DNA of 64,000 nt, taken from contig CM060732.1 in the NCBI GenBank assembly GCA_030704615.1, forward strand, positions 34,949,053-35,013,052, given 5' to 3'. Of the stretch, positions 32,477 through 43,311 are shown piece after piece. This DNA comes from Takakia lepidozioides. Taxonomy: Eukaryota > Streptophyta > Takakiopsida > Takakiales > Takakiaceae. Numbering within the stretch: position 1 is the stretch's first letter; every line of letters starts with the position of its first letter. Under the pieces are notes generated by a model that did not search any database, was not told the DNA's origin, and worked only from the letters and a program-made list of their open reading frames with translations. The translations under genes were made by a program, and so were the position numbers.

Positions 32477-33913
32477 ATGTCGAGGGTTGTGAATTCAAGT
32501 ACTTGGGCGGGATCGTCTGGGGGGCGGAGGAAGAGAAAACGTGCCCACGAGCGGGATAGCCAGGTCAACAAGCCAGACTACCCGGGACCGAATGCCTTGG
32601 ATAGGGTGAAAGAAGTGGTAGCGGATTATTTCAAGGGTAGGGACATGATGAGGCATGGATGGGAGGGGTTTCAGATTTTCCAGGAAAATATGGAGAGGAA
32701 AATGACAAACGCTTTGGCGGGGGCTAAGTGGACGATGAACAGGGACAAGCCGAAGTTCAATCGGATCCAAAGCAGGGCGAAAGACGCCACGTGGAATTTG
32801 AGGCAGCTAATGAAGACATGGAAGGGTAGAACAACCGATGGTCGAGTGCCCTCCACCGAAGCCGAGTTAATGCGGCGTGTTGAGTATTGGGCTTGCTCGG
32901 CAAGTCAGAATTCACATCGCCGGACTAGGGTTGTCCCTTGGAAGGCGGGGTCATCGGGCGGGGGAGGCACAACTGGTCTTTATTACCTGAACTCTAGTGT
33001 GAAGGTGGTACAGATTGGCCCTTACAAAGAAAAATGATATGTTAAGGTCCATCACTGTAGGATTGTTGGCGATTCTAGAATACCGGAGCATTGGGAGCTA
33101 GCGGGAAAAAAACCCAAGTCCAAAAATCCAGAAAAGACGTTGAGACAACATAACGACAAGTGTTTGGCAGTGAAGTTCCAGCATCCGGGTGTTATCTCGT
33201 ATTTTGCTGTGAATGCACGTGAGGTAGAGGGTTACACTCACTGGTGGAATGGGGGGACAATACGCGACATGATGAACCTTGACAGAAAATGGGACAACGA
33301 TTCGGACAACAAGGTGATTTTGGAACAAAGGGGAACGGAAGCAGAATTCCAGGAATGCAATCGTTTGCTTCATTTCCGGAAAGTGCGCAGTAAACTTGCA
33401 TGGGCACTGGTGTGTATCATGGATGATGTCCACAAGATCGGTGTCCTGCACAACGACTTGTCCCCCGACAACATCTTGTTGCATTTTCCAGATGACACCG
33501 AGGAGATCAAGATTGGGGTGTGTGATTGGGGCTTAGCCACCCCATTGGGCATACGCAAAGCCTCGCCGTACCAGTTTGAAAACCAAAACAAGCTGGACCG
33601 AGAATTCGCGAAAAGATGATGGGTGGAAAAAGATAGTGCATCGGTTTTCAATTTGAATGTCACGCCCCCCAGGACATGACGTCGGAGGCCTTTGCCGTTG
33701 GGAAGATAGCGGTACGAATAAATGGCGGCCTTCATTATGATCCAGGACCAATTTACGGGAGGTTGTTGGCATTCAATGCTACAAAGGTTGTACGACAACA
33801 ACAAGAATGAGAGAGTCACATTAGCCCATGTAGTACTTCAGTTCATGGGCAAGCCATTCAATTGGCCTGAGCCGAAAGACGTATATAGGACAGAGTATAC
33901 CATAGTCTCATAG
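32477..33913 (+). pseudogene. Protein-kinase-like cargo gene with premature stops
   Basis: One frame runs from ATG 32477 to about 33660, broken only by TGA at 33035-33037 and 33617-33619. The first 190 residues are basic and unrecognised. The kinase part shows the hinge-like WWNGGTIRDMM, the catalytic loop HNDLSPDNILL (H-x-D-x4-N: base Asp and metal Asn kept, Arg of HRD replaced by Asn) and CDWGLA in place of DFG (metal Asp kept). Near a C6 tract (about 33665) the frame shifts to TSEAFAVGKIA, equivalent to the D-x-W-S-x-G helix, then shifts back to LAHVVLQFMGKPFNWPEP before the final stop. The Gly-rich loop and beta-3 Lys are not clear. Catalytic residues suggest a former active kinase. It sits behind the hairpin/TATA module and is probably cargo of that element. 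Confidence 0.65.
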
Positions 33914-33974
33914 ATATGACATTTATGGCGGTACAATGGTTATTTTATGAAGACATAATTCAATTTTGATCGTG

Positions 33975-34513
33975 CATGTAATAAATAAAGTCTCATTGTA
34001 AATACTACATTGCATATGCTCAACCCTGGCACCTGTCATCGCAACATAAATGGTTTGTGTACTAGCTCACTGTTTATATTTGTAATGTTTCAAGGTTTCG
34101 GATAGGGTTATGAGAAAACGATGTATTAGTTCCGTAAGAGTTAGACAACAAACGTCTCCTCTCATTCAACTGTGCGACACTACCATGAGAGGCATGGATC
34201 GGAAAGTAATAGGTGCACATGCGACCTCCGAATGTTTGATACTAAGTATCTACTTAAACGTGCGGAGGTCGCATGTACACCTATTATTTTTTTATCCATG
34301 CCACTCATGGTAGTATCGCACAGTTGAATGAGATATGGAACATTTGTTGTCCAACTCCTATGGATCCAATATATCATTTTCTCAGTACCCTATCAGAAAC
34401 ATTGAAACATTCACAGTTACAAACAGTGCCACAATACACGGCCGGTTTTGTTGAAATGACATTTGTGAGGTTCGAGCGTATGCAATTTATTATTTATAAC
34501 GGAATTTTATTTA
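33975..34513. repeat. Large near-perfect palindrome, arms about 265 bp, RT-like remnant
   Basis: The centre is GATAC-TAA-GTATC at 34238-34250 and the two sides can be aligned outward in inverse for about 265 bp each. The best match is near the middle (AACTGTGCGA.ACTACCATGAG on both arms), with growing divergence outward. Both arms can be translated to a related segment: right arm FERMQFIIYNGILF with GTAVGAQ, left arm (minus strand) VEHMQCSIYNETLF. The F..Y.g.l(f/y)...GTA(M/V)G pattern resembles the RT motif of Penelope-like or related elements. Head-to-head duplicated element fragment; RT identity is tentative. Confidence 0.6.
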
Positions 34514-34574
34514 CTCGGGGGACCGGTACTGCTGTTGGAGCGCAACTGATGGTGCGAGTTCTCTATTGATTGGA

Positions 34575-34950
34575 GCTGTCATAACCAATGTCAATAATCA
34601 TATTTACGGTAAGGTGTTTCATGCTATTGTTGTTCGTCTAGCTGAATTCTGTAGTACTTATTCCCATGCCAACATCCTCTGAGACTGTCATGTTCAAACG
34701 GACGTATCAGCCACCCCAGCCAGCTTGCAGGCTGCAGCCATGGCCCACCATAAATTGAATGAATTTGAGATTTTGTGCGAAGTTCATGGTTTAATGTCTG
34801 TGGTGGCTGATACGAAATTCGGAATATGACAGTCGCAGTGGATCTGATGTTGTTGGCATGAGAGTAGCAAAACGATTCCTAAATAATTCTGCTACATGAA
34901 CATCGGCAGTATGAAACACCTTGCAGTACATATGATTCTTGATATTGTTT
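34575..34950. repeat. Second large inverted duplication, arms about 150 bp
   Basis: The left arm (34580-34722) contains AAGGTGTTTCATGCT and CGTATCAGCCACC; the right arm (34798-34945) contains the inverse blocks GGTGGCTGATACG and AGTATGAAACACCTT, joined by an unpaired 75-bp spacer. Translations correspond: IYGKVFHAIVVRLAEF on the plus strand and MYCKVFHTADVHVAELF on the minus strand. It follows the palindrome at 34.0-34.5 kb and is probably the next part of the same coding element, duplicated the same way. Confidence 0.6.
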
Positions 34951-35593
34951 GCACGGATTATTTGTGTTTGTGCTTTCAAGTGGCGAACATTTCCGCCATG
35001 GTGCGGAAAACGTGTATTGGTCACATTAAACGGTTGATGTGATATCATTTCACAAATGTATCACATCGCATTTGTGAAAATGTATCACATGAACCGTTCC
35101 ATGTGGCCTACGGAAGTCTTCAATGGGTACGAGATCAATGTGGCCTACGAGATCTGCTTCCACCAACAAACATGTGATCATTTCAGAAGCGCTAGAACTT
35201 TGAAGCGACGATGGGCAAGGTTCTTCATCCAGATGTTCAACATGCTGAGGTCTTCTGTAATGTCTCTTGCTTCGTAATGAGGTGCTTCTCCAACTCTTAT
35301 TTTTCCAATGTTAATATCTTCCATCTGGAACATATCCACACATGCGTATATAACTTAAAAAACCAAATGACCATCAAAACTGGAAGCTGGGGATGAGGCT
35401 TATAAAAGTTGAGATGGTCATTTGTTTTTTAAGGATTTCTGTACACATATGTGGATCTGTTCCAGGTGGAGAATATTAACATATTGGATAAAGTGGACAT
35501 GGAGAAGCACCGCATTACGAGGCATGAGACACTACAAAAAGAGCTTCAAATGACATACCATGTAACAGGTCCTAGTATAATCGGAGACGAAAC

Positions 35594-35975
35594 CCCGTTC
35601 ATTCAATGGGCGATTGAATGGTTGCCCATCCAAATGATTTTCGTTTGCTTTCAATCTTTGCCACTATGTTCAACATACCATGTATAAGGTCCCGGACTAA
35701 TATCAGATCAATCGAAATTCATTCGATGGCTCAACGGATGGTTGGCCATCGAAATGATTTTGTTTCGCTTTGAGACATGGCCACTATGTTCAATGTGCCA
35801 TGTAAGAGGCCCCAGAGTAATATGAGATCAATCGAAATTCGTTCAATGGGCCAACGGATGGTTGCCCATCCAAATGATTTTCGTTCACTTTGAAACTTGG
35901 CCAGTGTGTTCAATGTATCATCTGATATGTCCCAGTGTAATACGAGATCAATAAAAAATCATTCAATTGTCCAAT
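35594..35975. repeat. 121-bp tandem repeat, cluster 1
   Basis: The words GGTTGCCCATCCAAATGATTT or GGTTGGCCATCGAAATGATTT occur at about 35620, 35741 and 35862, with ATCAGATCAATCGAAATTC and the TTGCC/GGCCA..TGTTCAA phrase in between. Three units of 121 bp. The translation is open in places (for example WLPIQMIF) because of composition. No function assigned. Confidence 0.65.
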
Positions 35976-35979
35976 GAGG

Positions 35980-36255
35980 CGTTCACTTGTCATCTGGTTT
36001 TTTGTTCAATGCGAAAAAGAAATCATGCAATGCGTGCACGGCTATTGCACCCATTGAACGGATGTGGTTGAAGCCCCTCTTTTGCCCGCATATGCGTGAA
36101 CATGTGTGCGACACATGTGCGGAGACACAACAGACGAATAAATCATTTGCCTCCCCATCGACGCGCTCCCCCCTCAAGCCATTCCACAATTTAATTGAAT
36201 TTAAATTTATTTTAAGCCAGTAAATAGGTTTGCACTGCTTTTCAGTGGGGGTTTC
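35980..36255. other. Short unassigned insert between repeat clusters
   Basis: This unique-looking sequence separates the two 121-bp clusters together with the MITE at 36258. The small ORF (35987-36223) has a few Cys/His residues but no known zinc-finger spacing. Confidence 0.3.
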
Positions 36256-36257
36256 TG

Positions 36258-36625
36258 GCACGTATCAATTTTGTTTTTGGCTCAATTTTATTCTGCGGCT
36301 TCCAGCATCCCACGGCTACTCCCCCGCCAAAATTTGGACCAATAAAAAATGCCCCCAAAAAAAAGTGTTATCTTCACTCACTCTTGCAGAACTTTTTATG
36401 AAGAGTGCATAAAGTAGAACACAAATCAAGTTTGGAGTGTAAAACAGGGAATAAACAGTGGTTTTGGGTCCAAATGAATTTTGATCGCTCCCAAATTTGG
36501 CACGCACGTTGCATATGGCTACATTACACGCCCCATTAAAAAACGGAATGAAAAAAAAACGCGAGCACGCGAAACAGAGTCCAACAGGTCTCAAAGCAAT
36601 AGCAGCTCCAACATAATACATTCAA
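36258..36625. mobile_element. MITE-like repeat, copy 1 (same family as 51.62-51.97 kb)
   Basis: CACGTATCAATTTTGTTTTTGGCTCAATTTTATTCTG at the left edge matches the minus strand of the 51.97-kb end. Other shared blocks are TTCACTCACTCTTGCAGAAC against TTCACTCACTATTGCGGAAC, GAGTGCATAAAGT against GAGTGCATGAAGT, and GGTCCAAATGAATTTTGATC against AGTCCAAATGATTTTTGTTC. It interrupts the 121-bp tandem array. Confidence 0.55.
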
Positions 36626-36985
36626 CGGGTGAACGGATGGTTGCCCATCCAAATCATTTTTGTTAGCTTCCAAACTTTGCCAGCACGTTCTAGACACCCT
36701 CTCACAGGTCCCAGACTAATATCAGATCAATCGAAATTCATTCAATGGCTCAACAGATGGTTGGCCATCGAAATGATTTTGGTTCGCTTTGAGACTTGGC
36801 CACTATGTTCAATGTGCCATGTAAGAGGCCCCAGAATATTATATCAATCGAAATTTGTTCAGTGGGCCAACGGATGGTTGCCCATCCAAATGATTTTCGT
36901 TCGCTTTGAAACTTGGCCAGTGTGTTCAATGTACCCTCTGATACGTCCCAGTGTAATATGAGATCAATCGAAATTATTTTGTGCT
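36625..36985. repeat. 121-bp tandem repeat, cluster 2
   Basis: Three more units with GGTTGCCCATCCAAATCATTT (about 36640), GGTTGGCCATCGAAATGATTT (36761) and GGTTGCCCATCCAAATGATTT (36876), in the same orientation as cluster 1. The two clusters were probably one array later split by the insertions at 35.98-36.62 kb. Confidence 0.65.
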
Positions 36986-36989
36986 TTGA

Positions 36990-37400
36990 GAACTTTGTGG
37001 GTATGTTCGTAGAAAGATCATAGATTTTGCGAAATGATTATGAAATACGCAGGGACCAGACGAAATTTGTTTGGAAGAGGACCGTTCGTAACTTGTTATA
37101 ACTTATTTGTTACCATCAATTTTCCTTATTCTCCAGCTTTCGGAGTTCATTGCAAATACCCATATACACGTCATGACCAAATATGACACCATTGTAAATT
37201 TGTTTACAGGGTGAACTACTTCTTCCCCATCACACGAGTGTAAATGTGAAGAAAACGCTGCTCATGCAATTGAAATTGGCAGGTGCCACACATGTGCATT
37301 GTGTATTAACAAAATTGGTGATATACAAACTTGGCGGAATGCCATCACTGTGTTTTCCAACGATATTTAAGGTACAACAAAAATGCATATTGTATATGTA
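36990..37400. other. Unassigned AT-rich stretch
   Basis: There is a short open frame (37246-37482 plus) without recognisable motif, antisense to the 3' end of the next gene. Nothing else is supported. Confidence 0.3.
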
Positions 37401-37408
37401 CTATGCTG

Positions 37409-39135
37409 CTAGTCATTCAAAGCATAGTCATCACTGTCCGAGGATGTGGAATTTGATGTTGTGGCCTGATTTGCACTGCTAATTGCCAGAGCTTGCGACC
37501 GTGATCTCGTGGTCAATGAGGGGCCCAATGGCATGTGATCAATTCTGGCCTGCATCCGCCTATTTCGCGGCGAAAGTTGACTTTCTTCTTCACTCTCACG
37601 ACGTGGCGGAGGTGGATCGAGAATAAGTGCTCGGGCTGCATGCAAATCGGCAACGAGGCCGTCCACATTCGGCAATACAGCCCCCGAAACACGATGATAA
37701 CGGTCTATCCATAATCGCCTCCATTTCTTTACAACTGCCTTGATGGTACTTTTGAAACTTTCCAGCTGCCTCTCGCGGGCCCTGTCCCTAATCATTGTGT
37801 CATTTCGAGGATAAGCCGCCTTGTACGCATCATTCATTCGGCGTTGACATATTATAGCATCATCCACCGTCTCTGTGCGTCCCTCGCTTACATGGGCATC
37901 TGTCATTTTCTCTTTCCTCCTGGCTAGCCTTCTATCTCGCCTGTTCTTTTGCCCTCTCACGGGCTTTCTGTTTCTTACTAGGGCTAGCAGCAGGGGAGCC
38001 CTCCAGGACGACCACCTTTGATTGAGGAGAACTGACATCCTCGCGCGCACTGCTCACTCCCCCCTCCGCAGCCCGTGACGGCTCTCTCGCCGGGGATTGC
38101 ATGTGCTTGGCTTTCTTCTTCTTCTTTGCGTGGGCGGGCCCTACTGCATGTGCATCAACAACCTCCATTGCCGGATCTGCTGTCCTCACGTCCTCACGCC
38201 CTTCACCTGCCATGCCGCCTGCACCAACCTCCCCAATGTCTATTCTGTCGTACTCTCGCTGCAAGTCCTCCCGTCCACCAACAGAAGGTTTTAGTTTGCC
38301 CTCCCGCCCCAAGTTGGGCGATCCAAACATGCGATGAGTTGGAGCTGTCGATGATACCACCAACGTGTCGGGCTCGTCGTCACTCTGTCATTCCCGAAAA
38401 TCGTGAGAACCAACATCGGAATGAAAACCACCATCGCAAAGAGCAGCGCAATCACCATCGCAACAATCGTGGAACAACAATTAAAACAAAACCAAACCAA
38501 GTATGGAGTGGCATGGAACAACAATGAAAACAAATCCAACCAACGCCTAAGAATGACATGCACAAGCAGCCTTCTCAAGAGCTGCCGGCTTTGCACACGC
38601 ATTGCAAACTATCTAAGGTTCACTCAACCGGTAACATGAAACACGATGAACAAATGAACACGAATTCCATAAGACGGGAAAACAGGGTGAAATGTTTTGA
38701 AGGCACTTCATCTGCTCAGACAATCTTCTCACCTCAGCATAGATTTCCTTAATTTTTAACCACTCTGACCTTGATCATTCTTCTCAACAGCTCCTGCTTT
38801 TGCGATGCAAACATACGCTTCCAGCGATGCCAGGCTGAAGATGCGAAAACAAACCAAAAAACGAAGTAAACAACAAAGCGAAAGCGGAAGTGGCTTGCCT
38901 GGGAGTACTCGGCTTCAGTTGGCGAGGGTTGTGAGCAAGACACTGGAATCTCCTGCTGGAGCTTAAGTTTGGCCATGCGAGAGGTTGGCCGTCGCCCGTA
39001 GTACAAAGCCTTCAATTTCCGCCGCGGTTTGGATGTGGGGTCTCTCTCAGGAGAGCCATGCCCTTCACGCGGCATAAGTCCCAGCAAAAGAAAAAAGATC
39101 TCAGTATTTTTGCGTACATGCCTCGAATAGAACTT
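37409..39135 (-). CDS. Multi-exon gene for a basic, low-complexity protein; unknown family
   Basis: The minus-strand segments in order are EGHGSPERDPTSKPRRKLKA and on to PSPTEAEYSQ (about 39060-38900), a second exon with WHRWKRMFASQKQELLRRMI (about 38830-38770) preceded by a good TTTTCGCATCTTCAG acceptor, an Ala/Lys/Gly-rich exon (38363-37932, with AKKKKKAKH), and a last exon (about 37930-37409) reading AIICQRRMNDAYKAAYPRN, FKSTIKAVVKKWRRLWIDRY and an acidic Ser-rich end. The last two segments overlap in different frames near 37940, so a frameshift or an unseen intron exists. The Arg/Lys-rich helices suggest a nucleic-acid-binding protein. I cannot name the family; element origin is likely. 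Confidence 0.4.
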
Positions 39136-39291
39136 CATCCAAGTTTAGCATCAGGTTTCCAAGACGTATCGAGGAAGCAAGCGCGGAATCCCTGTGTCGC
39201 CATCACGAATGAAAACCGACGGCGGAGGACATTTAATGCCCAACTACGCAATTAAATGTCGAATGAAGTATGACGCAACGAAGCCCGAGGC

Positions 39292-39666
39292 GCCGAATTT
39301 CCATCCGCTAGGTAAGTCGGAGCGCCGAATTTCCGTCATGCAGGTAATTCGAAGACCGGATGGATAGAAATCCAGCGCCGAATTTCCGTCCGCCAGGTAA
39401 GTCGGGGCGCGGATGGATGGAAATCCAGCGCCGAATTTCCATCCTGCGGGTAATTCGGAGCGCGGATGGATGGAAATCCGGCGCCGATTTTCCATCCTGC
39501 AGGTAATTCGGAGCAAGGATGGATGGAAATCCAGCACCGAATTTCCATCCGCCATGTAAGTCGGAGCGCGGATGGATTGAAATCCGGCGCCGAATTTCCG
39601 TCCTGCAGGTAAGTCGGAGCGCGGATGGATGGAAACCCGGTGCCGAATTTCCATCCTGCGGGTAAG
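39292..39666. repeat. 53-bp minisatellite, about seven units
   Basis: GCCGAATTTCCRTCC starts units at 39324, 39377, 39430, 39483, 39536, 39589 and 39642, an exact 53-bp period, with a shortened 32-bp first unit at 39292. Each unit also has GTAAKTCGGAGC and GGATGGATGGAAATCC, which is partly inverse to the unit start (GGATGGAAATCC against ...TTTCCATCC), so each unit can form a small hairpin. All reading frames stay open because the period is not a multiple of three. Confidence 0.85.
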
Positions 39667-39699
39667 GCCACTTTTACAGCCCCTATGTTACACCCCCAA

Positions 39700-41315
39700 C
39701 CATTAACCCTCCTAACACCTGCCAAGACTTGCGACAAGTCCCTGTGTCTTTCCATTGCAATCTTGCTCTCAAGAATAGAGAGTGGGTGAGCACATGTAAA
39801 GATGATGCAAGCCATGCTCAAGCACTGCTGGAAAGAGCAGCGGACCATGTGTGAAGCTATGTGTGGAGGAGTGTGGACCTTTAGGGAACACCCCAGTTGC
39901 CTTAGAACTCTTGGGTAGAGTACATGACGCATGTGCGAGGGTTTGTGTCCTGCTCGGGGAGGGTATGGAAGCCCGGACTTACCCATTTTGGGTAGGCAGA
40001 CCCACCGCTTCACTGGAGTATAAGACAGATAAGTTCGTAGATTCACACCCTTCTTTTTGGCACTTAGGAATCGTTGTTGTGAAATTTTGGTAGAGACTCT
40101 CAAAACTGAGAGCATGATGAAGATGGGAAAAAGACTTTGAGAAATGGAATGGGGACTTTGGACTTCAAACAAGGATGGGGTGGAGATGGATGGATCTGAT
40201 GCACATTGTCTGTAAGAGAGTTGAGTGAGGACAGATGTAGTTCACCACAGTGACAGAATGATTGCTGTTTGTTTTGTCCTTTCTGCTCATTTGGCTTCAG
40301 TGTCATGAATCTGCACATAATGCTGCCTTGGGATTTGATGATTAGATATAGTGCAAATCTAGCATAGTTGATGAGGGCACTAGTGAGGGTTAGCTGTAAC
40401 CTCCTTGAAATCAGAGAGAGGATGATGTGGATGGGGTTGCAAACTGACATTGATGTGGAGTCTAGAACTGCTTCAGAGTGGTTCAGCATTGAACAGATGA
40501 GGTTCACATCTGAAAGGGCAAAAGAGAGTTGTTGGGGTGTTTAGTTGTAGACCTGTAGAAGGGTTGGGAACTGTTGGGCAAAACTGGGTTTCCCTTGGGG
40601 GCAAGCAGTGTGAAGGGTCTGTAATTGGGGAAGAGAAAGACTGATGAAAGAGCTGATCATGTCTTGTGTGACCAAAGTTGATTCCAAGGCTGGATGCACT
40701 GGATGTGTGGCTGAATGTGTCTTGCATTGCATTGTAGATAGGCTGATGTTGGAAGAAAATGAGGAACCTTTACACCAGGAAGGAGAGAGGGTTTGGGAAA
40801 GGAGAGAGCTGCCCAGTAAAAGGGGTAATGAGGGATGGTCAACTGGGAGATAAGAGGAAAAACCATGACATCTGCAGAGAACCACTAGGCCTGTAGTTCA
40901 TGACAGATCTGAGCTGCCTTTCTCTCATCAGTGATCTCATTACAAAAAGGGGTTTTTCAAACGTGTGCTGCTCAAGGGAGATGCCCACATGGGTCGCATT
41001 TAGCTCCGTCATAGGGCTGGTTGCATCACTGAAAATATCACGGCAGCACCGTTGGTGCTGCAAAATGTAGCAAGATTGTGTAAATCATGAACAAGGAGGA
41101 CTCAATTCCCCATCCATGTTTTCTCTTCCACTGCGGAGTGGATGAGGATTTATGAACTCTGATCATGAACGAAATGAGGGAAACCCACAACCGTGTGCCG
41201 CTGGTAGATCACTAGGTTGTCCTTTTTTCTTTTTTCTTTTTTCTTTTTTTACTAGGAATGAAGTACAGTTGGAATCACACAGAAGGGGATTTATGCCCCT
41301 TCTTTTCACACTACA
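39700..41315 (+). mobile_element. Dispersed element, copy A (relative of the 61.31-63.51 kb insertion)
   Basis: From about 39.99 kb onward the order of landmarks follows the 61.3-63.5 kb element: CAGACCCACCGCTTCACT, GAAATTTTGGTAGA, TCAGTGTCATGAATCTGCAC, GGGTTTTTCAAACGTG, CCATGTTTTCTCTTCC and the exact end CCCCTTCTTTTCACACTACA at 41315. The left end is unclear; the TGTAGTGTGAA start is not found, so the copy may be 5'-truncated. There is no convincing ORF. It abuts the LINE at 41.32 kb. Confidence 0.55.
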
Positions 41316-41319
41316 GTAG

Positions 41320-42405
41320 GTGAGAGTTGTTGATCATCGGATTGTGGGAGGACAGCGGGACTAAGAGGGGACTTGGGGGGGGAGTCTGGGAGTAGTGGGG
41401 ACGTGGTAGCTTGTTGTGTGGGAAGTTCTGAGTTTATGCAGTATATAGGGGGCATGGGCTGACCTATATACGGGAAGTAAATCTTGTGGACTATGTGGGA
41501 ATAGCCAACAGGGAAAATCACAATCCAGGGTGCATGATGCAGTGGGGTGGCAAAATAAGGTGCGGAGGTAGAAGAGGAGCCGACAAGTCCTGGTTGTGGC
41601 TCTGGAGTATTTGATGGTGAAATCGCTAGGGGTGATGAGCCGAGTGCCGGTGGCAGTGGTAAGCTGGGTAAGGCTAGTGATATGTCGTTCCTTAAAATAG
41701 CTAAGGGTGGGAGTTTTTTTTGTTTAGGATGTGTGATCTCAAATTGGGAGAGAAATGGGCTAGAAACCCAAGCGTTTTCTAGTGGAAAGACCCCATTAGG
41801 ATAGCATGGCAGGTTGGTTTGAAGACTGATATGCATTTGTCGCATAATGAGAACCGACCTAGCGGTTGGGGATTGGCGACATGACTGTGGCTAAAGAGTT
41901 GGAAGGGAATGGAGACCATTGATTTTTGGCGCTAGGTGCTTGACGAGTCCGCGGTAGATGAGCCCCAAGTGCCCAGGGTCGTTAAGGGCCTCTTGTAATT
42001 GAGTACCAAGAGTATGGGCATATGAGGTGATAAGGGGGCTAGAACCTAGTATCCCATAACTGTCCGTGAAAAGTTGGGTAAGGGCGTTGGGGGTACTAGT
42101 AGGGAGTCCATAGATCTTTTTGGTAAGTTGGATAATGTGTTTGTCTAGCATACGGATGTCAGGGAGGGAGAAGGGGGTGGCGTGGAAGGCGTATTGGACC
42201 TGAGGTTGAAGTACCGATTTAGTGATTGCTAATTTAGGTCAAATTTGGATTGGGGATTTGAGGAGGGCTAGGCTTCTGTTAGATAGCTTGGTAAGTGTAG
42301 TAGCTTTATGAATGTGCTAGTTGAGCCATGGGACAAGTTGGATGCCTAAGTATGTGTACGGTTCGTCGGGGCTTAAGAAGGGAAAGGGGCTTGGTAACGA
42401 CTAAG
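41320..42405 (-). pseudogene. LINE ORF2 fragment: RT thumb and linker
   Basis: The minus-strand translation shows EPYTYLGIQLVPWLN (the YLG motif after the RT palm), KLAITKSVLQPQVQYAFHAT (thumb) and LDKHIIQLTKKIYGLPTSTP, then a Pro/Ser-rich linker. This is the region between RT and RNase H of the LINE type seen at 16.2-18.0 kb. The catalytic RT core and the RNase H are missing; two stops and a frame change are present. The right boundary in the LINE sense is the element end at 41315. Confidence 0.6.
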
Positions 42406-42469
42406 TGACATAGCTACGAGGGATGGGCAGTGGGAGTCACGATGGGACATAGCGGGTAGTGATTGGTTT

Positions 42470-42712
42470 ACACTACCCGGCCACGGGCAGAAAAGGCTAA
42501 GTGTTCGGCACTTAGCAATAGTGGAACAAGGGTACACTACCACGGGAGCAGTAGTGGGTAGTGTAGCAGCCGTGGCCGTGAACCACGATACTACACGGCC
42601 ACGGTAGCATAGGCTTTACGAGTAGAAAAGGTAGTGAAGGGCCGTGGGCCGTGTACCACGGCAGGCACACGAGCCACGAGCCACGACCACGGCCACGGGC
42701 CATTTTTTTGCA
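42470..42712. repeat. CCACGG / CACTACC subterminal-type repeats
   Basis: GCCACGG or CCGTGGC and GGTAGTGT or ACACTACC words recur in both orientations within 240 bp and can pair locally, as in TIR-element subterminal regions. The TTTTTTTGC edge at 42705 separates it from the LTR-like sequence. Confidence 0.45.
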
Positions 42713-43300
42713 AACCTTTTAGATTGCGTAGGCAGTTAGACAACGGTCATTAATGACCGCAGACTGTAAACGGCTCTTTCGAGCATAGTATAAAAGAACT
42801 ACACGCAACTTAGAACGGATCAGTGTGTATCTAGTGGAATCAGAGTGATTCGATGTGTACTTGTGTTATGATGTGAGGACTCTGAAGTAAAGCCATGCTA
42901 TTCCAAGCATCTCGGTGTAGAGTGATTGTGAGATAGAGAGGATGTGCATTATGAGAGAACGTGAGATAGTGAGAATGTGCATCATCTCAGAATAGCTCTT
43001 GGTTGTCTTGTATACTGTGTGGTTGTATGAACAAAGAGGCTTCCGCCTTTCCGACTAAGAACTTTTAGGCTAAAGGGATTGTAGGTCGGGCTTAATCAGT
43101 AAGATTAAGCAGCCTGCAGGGATGTTGATCCATACGATTGCCATGTTTTAGCTATCCTTAAAACAATTACTCTGTAATCGTTTCCGAAGGCATACCGTTG
43201 GACAACCTCTGTTGCATGTCTTGGGAAATGGGCAGTAGTGCTGAGAGCCTGTTTTGTCTAAGTCATAAACCAACGGTTAACATTTGGCGACCATACTCCC
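42713..43300 (+). mobile_element. Possible LTR with TATA box and primer-binding site
   Basis: GAGCATAGTATAAAAGAAC (TATA at about 42789) suits a retroelement U3. The segment ends GGTTAACA at 43282, followed by TTTGGCGACCATACTCCCC, which resembles the TGGCG-type primer-binding site placed just after many plant LTRs. A reading frame (MLSSSELKEGWLLSDFLKSR) begins soon after, at about 43322. The 5' edge and a matching 3' LTR were not found, so this could be a decayed 5' LTR only. Confidence 0.35.
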
Positions 43301-43311
43301 CACTAACGGTA

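Noticed and set aside
33975-34513. Palindrome as a microRNA precursor
   Set aside because: Arms of about 265 bp with coding-like conservation in both directions fit an inverted element duplication better than a miRNA gene, although it could still yield siRNAs.
35987-36223. Cys-rich ORF resembling a zinc finger
   Set aside because: The Cys and His spacing fits no known finger, and the ORF lies in an insert between repeat clusters.
39244-40172. Long minus-strand ORFs across the 53-bp minisatellite
   Set aside because: They are open only because the 53-bp unit lacks stops in all three frames; the protein is a frame-cycled repeat.
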